From contig DAOVHV010000007.1 of NCBI GenBank assembly GCA_030671645.1, forward strand, positions 1 to 15,754: a DNA stretch of 15,754 nt, read 5' to 3'. Of the stretch, positions 1-5,844 are shown piece after piece. Within the stretch, counting starts at the first letter, position 1, and each line of letters opens with the position of its first letter. The translations under genes and the position numbers were made by a program. The stretch is from a bacterium (GTDB lineage Bacteria > Bipolaricaulota > Bipolaricaulia > UBA7950 > UBA9294). The notes beneath the pieces are model-generated. The model was given only the letters and a program-made list of their open reading frames with translations, searched no databases and was not told the origin of the DNA.

Positions 1-1
1 C

Positions 2-994
2 CTCGATCGACGCAAGGTCATGATTGGCATGAACTTGATCAATGCCATCATCTCCGGCGCAGCAGCATTCCTAATGTTCGCTAATGTGCTGCAAGTTTGG
101 CACGTTTATGTATTCACAGGACTGAGCGCAACGGCAATGGCGTTTCACCGGCCGTCTCTGCGATCGTCGATTCCCAATCTGGTTCGCGAAGAGCAGTTGA
201 CGCGTGCCAACTCGTTCTACCAAATATCGCGTGGCATCTGTGGGCTCGGAGGGTTGCTTCTGGGAGGTATTCTCGTTGGCTCGATCGGTGTAGTGCCCAC
301 GCTTGTGCTCGATGCAGCGACGTTCTTGCTGGCCGGGATCTCTTTGTTGCTGGTCGCGTTCCCTTCTCCCAGAACGTCGCGAGGTGAAAGCTGGAAGACG
401 ATTCTGCAGGATACGGTCAGCGGATTTCGGTTCCTACTCAACCACAGGAGCCTGTTCTACTTGATCCTGCTATTTGCGTTGATCAACTTCCTTCTTGCCC
501 CCATCGGAGTCTTGTTCTCCATTATGGCCAAAGACGTGCTTGATGCAGGTCCCGAGGGATTCGGAATGCTAAATGCAGCCATATCGGTAGGCTTTCTCGT
601 GGGTGGGCTCCTTACTGCCTCTCTGAAGCGATTTCGGCGTCATGGACTCGGGATTCTCCTGGGATTGTTGGCGATCGGAGTACTGATTACCTTCTTCGGA
701 GTGTCGGCAAACCTATATGTGTCGCTCGGAATCTTGGCTGTGCTGGGGATTTTCGTGGCCGTCGTCAACGTGTTTGAGTCTGTTATCTTCCAGACCCGTG
801 TTCCCAACGAACTTCAGGGCCGAGTCTTCGCAGCACAGTTTGCGATTTGCGACGGGCTTCAACCCATATCCTTGGCTGTCATCGGGGGCTTGCTCGCTTT
901 GGTGTCGGCTCCAGCCGTCCTCATTGGCAGCGGCATCGCAGTGGTTCTGGCCGGCTTCGGAGGCTTCTTCATCAAAGGTTTGAGAAGATTCTGA
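2..994 (+). CDS. MFS efflux transporter, 5'-truncated by the window edge
   Basis: This is a major facilitator superfamily transporter of the drug or siderophore exporter type (MFS_3/EntS-like), acting in the cytoplasmic membrane as a proton-coupled exporter; the substrate cannot be read from sequence. The frame is open to the left edge and the first residues read LDRRKVMIGMN, which matches the conserved basic motif-A loop between membrane helices 2 and 3. The gene therefore starts outside the window, and the ATG at 20 is internal. What remains is about 330 residues holding roughly ten hydrophobic helices, with a short basic C-terminus (KGLRRF). The segment VPNELQGRVFAAQFA (about residue 255 from position 20) is typical of the second-half cytoplasmic loop of these exporters. 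No gene follows on the same strand for about 240 bp. Family assignment is firm; subfamily and substrate are inference. Confidence 0.85.
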   Translation, partial: LDRRKVMIGMNLINAIISGAAAFLMFANVLQVWHVYVFTGLSATAMAFHRPSLRSSIPNLVREEQLTRANSFYQISRGICGLGGLLLGGILVGSIGVVPTLVLDAATFLLAGISLLLVAFPSPRTSRGESWKTILQDTVSGFRFLLNHRSLFYLILLFALINFLLAPIGVLFSIMAKDVLDAGPEGFGMLNAAISVGFLVGGLLTASLKRFRRHGLGILLGLLAIGVLITFFGVSANLYVSLGILAVLGIFVAVVNVFESVIFQTRVPNELQGRVFAAQFAICDGLQPISLAVIGGLLALVSAPAVLIGSGIAVVLAGFGGFFIKGLRRF

Positions 995-1094
995 CAGCTG
1001 ACAGGGCCTCCAGTTCTTCCTCGAGCGATGGGATTTCATCTCGGCCCAGCCGTATCTGCTTCTGTTGACGAAGGCCATTGAGCGCTCTTCGCAT
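972..1094 (-). CDS. Possible 40-residue minus-strand small protein, convergent with the MFS gene
   Basis: The frame starts at the ATG complementary to 1092-1094 and ends inside the last 23 bases of the MFS gene. It encodes a charged, helix-prone peptide containing RQQKQIRLGRDEIP and SLEEELEALSAVRI, with unremarkable codon use. A GGGG stretch lies about 15 bases upstream of the ATG, too far for a good ribosome binding site, and I see no promoter. No family is recognised. It could be a real small gene, a remnant of a longer gene, or chance. It is listed because it is the only plausible coding content between 995 and 1190. Confidence 0.2.
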   Translation of the reverse strand: MRRALNGLRQQKQIRLGRDEIPSLEEELEALSAVRIFSNL

Positions 1095-1193
1095 TGATGG
1101 AGAGTTCGTACCCCTTTGACACGATACGAGCGTTCGGTGAATATGTGTTCCCGGCGATTGTCTAGAATTCCGACCGACGAGGAAGAATCGCAT

Positions 1194-1199
1194 TATAAT
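1194..1199 (+). promoter_or_regulatory. Consensus -10 box before the repeat-peptide gene
   Basis: A perfect TATAAT lies 37 bases before the ATG at 1237, giving an expected transcript start near 1206 and a short leader of about 30 bases. No convincing -35 hexamer is present at the usual 16-18 base spacing, so the promoter may be weak, activator dependent, or recognised differently. Confidence 0.45.
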
Positions 1200-1236
1200 G
1201 AAGTTGGCAGCGAGCCTTATGAAGGAGGGCGCACAC

Positions 1237-1449
1237 ATGAAACGCTTGATGGTGCTAGTGGTTGTTCTCTCTTTGCTCATCTCGGCGGCGATTGTTGTTA
1301 GTGCGAAGAAGCCAATTAATGTTGGTGGCACTGTCTATCTAGCGACATCTCCGATCAACGTGGGCGGAACATTCGAGGGAACATCCCCGATCAACGTTGG
1401 AGGAACGTTCGAATCGACCTTCTCGCCGATCAACGTTGGCGGAACTTAG
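1237..1449 (+). CDS. Small secreted peptide with four PINVGGT repeats (unknown family)
   Basis: I recognise no family. The 70-residue product has a signal peptide: a KR start, a hydrophobic core at residues 4-21, and a likely cleavage site after VSA at residue 23. The mature part begins KK and consists almost entirely of four exact copies of PINVGGT (residues 26-32, 39-45, 51-57, 64-70), separated by short linkers such as FEGTS and FESTFS; the last repeat ends the protein. The start is fixed by AAGGAGG at 1222-1228, eight bases before the ATG. An upstream in-frame ATG at 1198 overlaps the -10 box and has no binding site. The gene is flanked by its own -10 box and a hairpin terminator, so it is probably monocistronic. 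It lacks cysteines. Candidate roles, all inference, are a surface or matrix peptide, a repetitive beta-forming peptide, or a multi-core precursor. Confidence 0.75.
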   Translation: MKRLMVLVVVLSLLISAAIVVSAKKPINVGGTVYLATSPINVGGTFEGTSPINVGGTFESTFSPINVGGT

Positions 1450-1496
1450 ATTCGAGCGAAATTGAGCCGATGCTCTATGTCGGAGTTCTAATGTCG

Positions 1497-1524
1497 AGGG
1501 CGGCTGAAAAGCCGCCCTTAATCA
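1497..1524 (+). terminator. Hairpin terminator after the repeat-peptide gene
   Basis: A nine-pair stem (1497-1505 with 1510-1518, AGGGCGGCT against AGCCGCCCT) closes on a GAAA tetraloop. It is followed by the moderately T-rich TTAATCATTT. It lies 48 bases after the repeat-peptide stop codon and before the next promoter candidate. Confidence 0.7.
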
Positions 1525-1595
1525 TTTAGATGGCAAGGCTCAAAGCTTCCTCGCACTGCTTACCTGTTAGTCTCAAGGTCACAGAAACAATCAAG

Positions 1596-1604
1596 TGGTA
1601 CAAT
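1596..1604 (+). promoter_or_regulatory. Possible extended -10 promoter for the cupin/HD-GYP gene
   Basis: TGGTACAAT has the TGn extension directly before a TACAAT -10 box, the arrangement that can work with a poor -35. The predicted start near 1611 is immediately followed by the palindrome CTCGCGAG (1615-1622), a possible operator. The leader to the GTG at 1673 would be about 60 bases. Confidence 0.35.
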
Positions 1605-1672
1605 ACCCGCATATCTCGCGAGGATGATTCTACAGGAAGCAATGATCTTGCAGAGATCGAAAGGACAGCACC

Positions 1673-2599
1673 GTGATTGATGGCCTGACGATTCGACATC
1701 GTGAAGAAGTAGCTGATCGAGTTGACAAGCGATCAACATCCTTGGAGCTGCTTGCAGTCAGCGGTTCCTTGGAGGTGACTCGACAGCGTATTGAGGCGGG
1801 AAAGCACTTCAACCTCTACGCTGCTGATGAATGGTCGGGTTTCGAGTTCATGTACATACTGAGTGGGGTGCTCACGCTGGAGGACAGCGAAGGTGGCGAG
1901 ATTCCGATTCAAGTCGGTGACTATCTCTACCACAACGGATTGCCGGAGAAGGCGTACTTCCGTGTTAAAACGGACGTTGAGTTGCTCATGGTCTGCACTC
2001 CCCCGAGCTTTCATCTCATTCGAGACGATATGCAAGAGATGATGGCACTGGCAAGATCTGTCGAAGAAAAGGATCCTACAACCGAGGGACATTGCTCCCG
2101 TCTTGAACGGCTGGCGATACTCACTGGAGAGCGGCTGGGACTGCCTGGCAAGCAGCTGGTAGCATTGTCCTATGGGGCGTATCTTCACGATATTGGGAAG
2201 GTCATGGTCCCTGACACGATCCTCGGGAAGAGTGCTTCCCTCACAGACGACGAGTGGAGGGAAATGCAGAAGCACCCTGATCATGGCGCTGACATGCTGA
2301 GCAAGAAGGAGTATCTCACAGGGGCTGCTGAAGTTGTTCGCGCCCACCACGAGCGGTTTGATGGAACCGGATACCCGCGTGGCCTCAGCGGAAAAGAGAT
2401 ACCCATTGGAGCCCGCGTAGTCGCAGTTGTGGACAGCTACGATGCCATTACTTCGACGCGTCCCTACCAAGTAGCTCTTGCCAAAGAAGAAGCAATCCGA
2501 GAGCTGGTGAACAACGCAGGAACACAATTCGATCGAAGAGTTGTGGCGGCCTTTATTGAAATTATCGGGGATGAGAAGGCGGACGCCGGTGTTGAGTAA
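1673..2599 (+). CDS. Cupin domain fused to an HD-GYP phosphodiesterase domain
   Basis: The 308-residue soluble protein has an N-terminal cupin-like beta-barrel (about residues 25-112, including FMYILSGVLTLED and the VGDYLYH stretch) followed by an HD-GYP domain (about 125-300). The catalytic set is complete: H140, HDIGK at 172-176, a conserved HP at 201-202, HHERFDGTGYP at 225-235 and the DSYDA motif at 254-258. HD-GYP enzymes hydrolyse cyclic di-nucleotides, usually c-di-GMP, with a bimetal centre. The cupin is presumably the sensory input in place of a receiver domain, which is inference. The GTG start is supported by AAGGA at 1661-1665, seven bases upstream. The stop overlaps the start of a small membrane-protein gene, suggesting coupled translation. 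No diguanylate cyclase lies in the window. Confidence 0.9.
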   Translation: MIDGLTIRHREEVADRVDKRSTSLELLAVSGSLEVTRQRIEAGKHFNLYAADEWSGFEFMYILSGVLTLEDSEGGEIPIQVGDYLYHNGLPEKAYFRVKTDVELLMVCTPPSFHLIRDDMQEMMALARSVEEKDPTTEGHCSRLERLAILTGERLGLPGKQLVALSYGAYLHDIGKVMVPDTILGKSASLTDDEWREMQKHPDHGADMLSKKEYLTGAAEVVRAHHERFDGTGYPRGLSGKEIPIGARVVAVVDSYDAITSTRPYQVALAKEEAIRELVNNAGTQFDRRVVAAFIEIIGDEKADAGVE

Positions 2600-2765
2600 G
2601 CTGTTGACATCCCGCTGGAAACATCTGATCCGGCTCGTTCCGCTGGGAGCGGTCGTTGGTTTAGTTTTTGGTTTCTTGTTTCACGATCTTCTCTACGGGC
2701 TTTTCGCCGGCTGCGTCTTCGGGCTTCTGCTTGGTCTTATGCTTGCCGTTAGAAACCCATCCTAG
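2589..2765 (+). CDS. Small glycine-rich two-helix membrane protein, coupled to the HD-GYP gene
   Basis: The unrecognised 58-residue protein has a basic N-terminus (SRWKHLIR) and two hydrophobic segments joined by a short FHDLLYG turn. Each segment carries regularly spaced glycines, such as GAVVGLVFG and GLFAGCVFG, typical of tightly packed or oligomerising small membrane helices. I chose the GTG at 2589 because AGAAGG at 2574-2579 sits nine bases upstream. An ATG at 2571 would add six residues but has GGGG directly abutting it. The gene overlaps the HD-GYP gene by 11 bases from the GTG, so the two are probably translated together. It could be a membrane partner or a glycine-zipper protein; the function is unknown. 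Confidence 0.6.
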   Translation: MLSKLLTSRWKHLIRLVPLGAVVGLVFGFLFHDLLYGLFAGCVFGLLLGLMLAVRNPS

Positions 2766-2771
2766 TAACCA

Positions 2772-2802
2772 AGAAAAGACCCCGCTCCGTGGGAGCGAGG
2801 TC
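2772..2802 (-). terminator. Intrinsic terminator of the cyclic-2,3-DPG-synthetase-like gene
   Basis: Read on the minus strand, GACCTCGCTCC pairs with GGAGCGGGGTC through a CAC loop, eleven pairs including one U-G, and is followed directly by TTTTCTT. On the plus strand the same element has a C-A mismatch and no T-run, so it primarily serves the minus-strand gene, which ends 32 bases before it. It may also give weak termination for the gene ending at 2765. Confidence 0.8.
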
Positions 2803-2833
2803 TATCAATAATCTCAATCATCTCGCAGGAGCT

Positions 2834-4156
2834 CTAAAGCTTGTCTCCCAACCGGTTCTTGATGACGCGGTCCAGGTTCGGCAAGCCGATTTCCTGCAAT
2901 TCGTAGCGGACGCGCGTGGCGGGAACCGGGAACGTCAACAAGCGGCCAAGGTCGATGGGTGTGCCGATGACAATGGCATCACACTCGACGCGATTGATGG
3001 TTTCCTGGAGATCGCGAATCTGCTGATCGCCGTATCCCATTGCTGGGAGAAGTTGTCCGATCTTAGGATACTTGCGATAGGTTTCGGCGATCGAATCTAC
3101 GGCGTAGGGGCGCGGATCGACCAGCGTTTCGGCACCGAAACGCTTTGCGGCAATGACGCCGGCGCCATATTCCATACCGCCGTGTGTAAGTGTGGGGCCG
3201 TCTTCGATGACGAGAACACGCTTCCCTCGGATAATCGACGGATCGTCGACTTGAATCGGCGAAGCAGCTTCGATAATGGTGGCATGCGGGTTCATGTCGT
3301 GAACGTTCTCGCGCACGAAGTGGATGTCTTCCAGCGAAGCCGTGTCGACCTTGTTGATGATAATGACGTCGGCCAGCCGCACGTTGACACCGCTGGGGTA
3401 ATACAGCAGCTCGTGTCCGGCGCGATGCGGATCCACGACCACGATGGACAGGTCGGCGTGATAGAATGAAAAGTCGTTGTTGCCGCCGTCCCAAATGACG
3501 ACGTCGGCTTCCTCTTCCGCCTGACGGAGGATCTTCTCGTAATCGACACCGGCATAGACGATGGTGCCGGCGGCGATGTGTGGTTCATATTCCTCGCGTT
3601 CCTCGATGGTGCATTCGTGCAGATCGAGATCTTCGAACGTCTCGAAACGCTGCACTTCCTGCTTGACGAGATTGCCATAGGGCATCGGATGGCGAATCAC
3701 GGCCAGTTTCTTGCCCTGCGCCTTCAAGATCTCGGACACGCGGCGCGTGGTTTGGCTCTTCCCCGCCCCCGTGCGAACCGCCGTGATGGAGATCAACGGC
3801 TTCTTGGACTTGACCATGGTCGATTCCGGACCAAGCAGCATGAAATCGGCGCCGGCGGCGTTGACGATGGCCGAACGCTCCATGACGTACTGATGAGAAA
3901 CGTCGGAATACGCAAACACCACGATGTCGATGTTCTGTTCTTTGATGATGGAGACAAGATCTTCTTCGGCAAGGATCGGAATGCCGGCTGGATAAAGGCT
4001 TCTCGCCAGCGCAGGGGGATACATCCGGCCCTCGATATCCGGAATTTGTGTGGCGGTGAATGCCACCACTTCGTAACTGTCATCTTCTCTGAAATAGGTG
4101 TTGAAATTGTGGAAGTCGCGCCCGGCTGCTCCCATGATGACGACGCGTCTTTTCAT
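2834..4156 (-). CDS. Cyclic 2,3-diphosphoglycerate synthetase-like P-loop GTPase
   Basis: The 440-residue protein matches the family named after the methanogen cyclic-2,3-diphosphoglycerate synthetase. Residues 1-115 form a Rossmann-like N-terminal domain (MKRRVVIMGAAGRDFHNF start). A P-loop follows at 126-134 (AVRTGAGKS), then a Walker-B-like strand at 219-228 (VVIWDGGNND) and NKVD at 268-271, the guanine-recognition type motif. The archaeal enzyme closes 2,3-bisphosphoglycerate to the cyclic compound with ATP. Bacterial members are widespread among thermophile-related phyla, and their real substrate is often unknown. The start has AAAGGGGG about eight bases upstream. The gene is monocistronic, with its own promoter and terminator, and diverges from pgsA across an 85-base gap. 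Family call is firm; the reaction in this organism is not. Confidence 0.85.
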   Translation of the reverse strand: MKRRVVIMGAAGRDFHNFNTYFREDDSYEVVAFTATQIPDIEGRMYPPALARSLYPAGIPILAEEDLVSIIKEQNIDIVVFAYSDVSHQYVMERSAIVNAAGADFMLLGPESTMVKSKKPLISITAVRTGAGKSQTTRRVSEILKAQGKKLAVIRHPMPYGNLVKQEVQRFETFEDLDLHECTIEEREEYEPHIAAGTIVYAGVDYEKILRQAEEEADVVIWDGGNNDFSFYHADLSIVVVDPHRAGHELLYYPSGVNVRLADVIIINKVDTASLEDIHFVRENVHDMNPHATIIEAASPIQVDDPSIIRGKRVLVIEDGPTLTHGGMEYGAGVIAAKRFGAETLVDPRPYAVDSIAETYRKYPKIGQLLPAMGYGDQQIRDLQETINRVECDAIVIGTPIDLGRLLTFPVPATRVRYELQEIGLPNLDRVIKNRLGDKL

Positions 4157-4190
4157 GTTACGTTCCCCCTTTCATTGCCTGGTGCGGCAG

Positions 4191-4219
4191 ATCATAACCA
4201 CTGGCTGAGACAACGTCCA
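4191..4219 (-). promoter_or_regulatory. Promoter of the cyclic-2,3-DPG-synthetase-like gene
   Basis: On the minus strand, TGGACG (4219-4214) and TATGAT (4196-4191) are separated by 17 bases, matching the housekeeping sigma consensus at four and five of six positions. The predicted transcript start near 4184 gives a leader of about 28 bases. Confidence 0.5.
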
Positions 4220-4241
4220 TGCAGTTTGAGGTTGTGGGATC

Positions 4242-4772
4242 GTGCGTTATCATCATCCCATGTCGTTAGCCAACAAGATCACGATTGGACGTTCACTACT
4301 CATTGCCCCAACTGTGGTTTGCTTGCTGATGGGCTATCGAACGATAGCCTTGATTCTGTTCGGAATCGCGTGTGCGGGCGATGTACTGGACGGCATGGTG
4401 GCTCGGGCGCGCAACGAGATCACGACGTTGGGCAAAGTGCTCGACCCGGCGGCGGACAAGGCGCTTTATGTGGCCTTATTCAGCTCGTTGTACGTGATGG
4501 GCGAGCTGCCGACGCTGGCGTTCGTCCTGTTCCTCATTCCGCAAGTGGCGCTGGGACTCGGTGCCTTTGTGTTGCGATTTGGAAAGCGAGCAGTGCAGTC
4601 GGCGCGAATTACTGGGAAAGTTGCTTCTTGCGTGTCTTTCATTGCCTTATCGTTCTTGATCGCAGATTGGCCGGCCGCGATCGAGATTCTCTACGCGGCC
4701 ATCGGTCTTACCTACATTGCATCCTTTGATTACCTGGTCGGGGCGTTGCGTATTCAATCCAAGGTTTCGTAA
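4242..4772 (+). CDS. pgsA: CDP-alcohol phosphatidyltransferase (phosphatidylglycerophosphate synthase type)
   Basis: The 176-residue integral membrane enzyme exchanges CMP of a CDP-lipid for an alcohol phosphate. The PgsA assignment, using CDP-diacylglycerol and glycerol-3-phosphate, is the most likely for this size and the NKITIGRSLLIAP opening. The family signature is complete: D47, D50-G51, A54-R55, G64, D68 and D72, spaced as DxxDGxxAR..GxxxDxxxD. About five or six hydrophobic helices surround it. The GTG at 4242 has TGAGG ten bases upstream. An ATG at 4260 gives the more typical family N-terminus but lacks a binding site, so the true start could be either. The 3' end overlaps rluD on the opposite strand by 19 bases. 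A cardiolipin synthase or phosphatidylinositol-phosphate synthase of the same fold cannot be excluded. Confidence 0.85.
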   Translation: MRYHHPMSLANKITIGRSLLIAPTVVCLLMGYRTIALILFGIACAGDVLDGMVARARNEITTLGKVLDPAADKALYVALFSSLYVMGELPTLAFVLFLIPQVALGLGAFVLRFGKRAVQSARITGKVASCVSFIALSFLIADWPAAIEILYAAIGLTYIASFDYLVGALRIQSKVS

Positions 4773-5644
4773 GGAAACGTTGGGAAGTTTTCAGGTACTG
4801 GAGAACGGAACTCCATTACCTCATTTCGGATTGGATGTCGAATCACCAATCTCCAGGCATGTAGCATGAGCCGATCGGCTTCGTTGCCGCCATATTTGTC
4901 GTCTCCGCGCACGGAGTGTTCGATGTAGCGAAGATGCACACGGATCTGGTGTGTTCTCCCCGTCCGGGGACGAACCCACAGCAGGCTTGAATCCTCTAGC
5001 TCCGAGAGCACTATGAATTCGGTTTGAGCTGGACGTCCACCGGCCTGGATGCTCATACGCTGGGGCATAGCCGGATCGCGACCGATAGGGGCGTCGATGA
5101 GGCCTTCGGTTTCTTGGAAGACTCCGTCGACCACGGCGATGTAATGCTTCTTGGTGGTGCGATCCGAGAATTGCCGCTTCAATGATTCGAGCGTCTCCAA
5201 CGTTCTTGCGATCACGATAACGCCACTCGTTTCCTTGTCCAGGCGATGAACGACTCCGGGTCGAGCGGGATCGTCGGACACGGGCAGTTCCCGATCGACC
5301 AACAATCCCTCAACGAGCGTCGTTTCGATTGTTCCGGCGCCAGGATGAATAACCAGTCCCGAAGGCTTGTCGATGACAATCAAATCCGAATCTTCATACA
5401 GGATGGATAAGGGAATGGGATGCGGAGACAGGATCGGTCTGTCCGGGATATCCCATTGAATGCGATCTCCCTCGCGAACTCGATGCGAAGGCCGACAAAC
5501 GCTCTCTCCGGAAATGGTTACTTTGCCGGCACGAATCTCCTGTTGAATCTCGGTTCGCGAAAGCTGGGGAAATGCGTTTGCAAGGACTCGGTCGATGCGT
5601 CTTCCCAATTGTTCGGAATCAGCTTGGATGATCAACTCAGCCAT
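4754..5644 (-). CDS. rluD: RluD-type 23S rRNA pseudouridine synthase
   Basis: The 296-residue RluA-family enzyme isomerises uridines in structured RNA, typically in helix 69 of 23S rRNA for RluD. An N-terminal S4 RNA-binding domain (about residues 12-75) precedes the catalytic domain. HRLDKETSG at 133-141 contains the catalytic D136, and RTGRTHQIRVHL at 227-238 is the second conserved motif. I use the second ATG (codon at 5642-5644) because AGGAG, the complement of 5652-5656, lies seven bases upstream; the first ATG at 5674 has no binding site and its extra ten residues are not family-like. The gene is transcribed leftward from the control region shared with nusA and overlaps pgsA at its 3' end. 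RluD versus RluA/RluC specificity rests on S4 presence and general similarity only. Confidence 0.9.
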   Translation of the reverse strand: MAELIIQADSEQLGRRIDRVLANAFPQLSRTEIQQEIRAGKVTISGESVCRPSHRVREGDRIQWDIPDRPILSPHPIPLSILYEDSDLIVIDKPSGLVIHPGAGTIETTLVEGLLVDRELPVSDDPARPGVVHRLDKETSGVIVIARTLETLESLKRQFSDRTTKKHYIAVVDGVFQETEGLIDAPIGRDPAMPQRMSIQAGGRPAQTEFIVLSELEDSSLLWVRPRTGRTHQIRVHLRYIEHSVRGDDKYGGNEADRLMLHAWRLVIRHPIRNEVMEFRSPVPENFPTFPYETLD

Positions 5645-5665
5645 CGAAGAACTCCTATTTTCAGT

Positions 5666-5694
5666 TTGTGACATTTGGGGAATCGTCGTATAAT
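5666..5694 (+). promoter_or_regulatory. Promoter of the nusA gene cluster
   Basis: TTGTGA (5666-5671) and a perfect TATAAT (5689-5694) are exactly 17 bases apart. The predicted start near 5701 leaves a leader of about 145 bases before nusA. Its -10 box overlaps that of the leftward rluD promoter. Confidence 0.65.
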
Positions 5695-5718
5695 ACGTAA
5701 CTCGCGGTCGAATGGGAA
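5690..5718 (-). promoter_or_regulatory. Promoter of rluD, overlapping the nusA promoter
   Basis: Read leftward, TTCCCA (5718-5713) and TATTAT (5695-5690) are 17 bases apart. The predicted start near 5683 gives a leader of about 39 bases to the rluD ATG. The -10 overlaps the rightward TATAAT by five bases within the near-palindrome CGTATAATACG. Confidence 0.45.
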
Positions 5719-5795
5719 AGACGGTGTGTCGTCATCGATGGCGGCACTGTTTTCTTAATGGGGTATGGGTAAGGCGGTTGTGTAACAAGGATCTT

Positions 5796-5828
5796 GACTT
5801 CTCTCATGGGATGAGGAGAGAGGAAGTC
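5796..5828 (+). promoter_or_regulatory. Hairpin in the nusA leader, next to the ribosome binding site
   Basis: GACTTCTCTC (5796-5805) pairs with the right arm ending GAAGTC (5823-5828) through ten pairs with one bulged G at 5822 and a 12-base loop. The right arm contains an AGGAG-like purine run. The nusA binding site GGGGATGGA (5830-5838) begins two bases after the stem, so folding could affect initiation. No T-run follows, so it is not a simple terminator. Confidence 0.4.
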
Positions 5829-5844
5829 TGGGGATGGAACGAAG

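Noticed and set aside
1312..1446. The four repeats as a DNA-level element (CRISPR-like or iteron array)
   Set aside because: Repeats are in frame, differ at third codon positions only and have short variable linkers, so they are protein repeats.
1733..2527. A 264-codon minus-strand open frame opposite the cupin/HD-GYP gene
   Set aside because: The plus-strand frame has complete catalytic motifs; the reverse frame has none and an atypical composition.
2789..3469. A 226-codon plus-strand open frame opposite the cyclic-DPG-synthetase-like gene
   Set aside because: Antisense shadow of a family-matched gene; it starts within that gene's terminator and shows no motif or binding site.
3578..4729. 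A 383-codon plus-strand open frame covering the cyclic-DPG-synthetase-like gene and most of pgsA
   Set aside because: It lies antisense to one well-conserved gene and out of frame with another; its product is arginine/histidine-rich with no recognisable domain.
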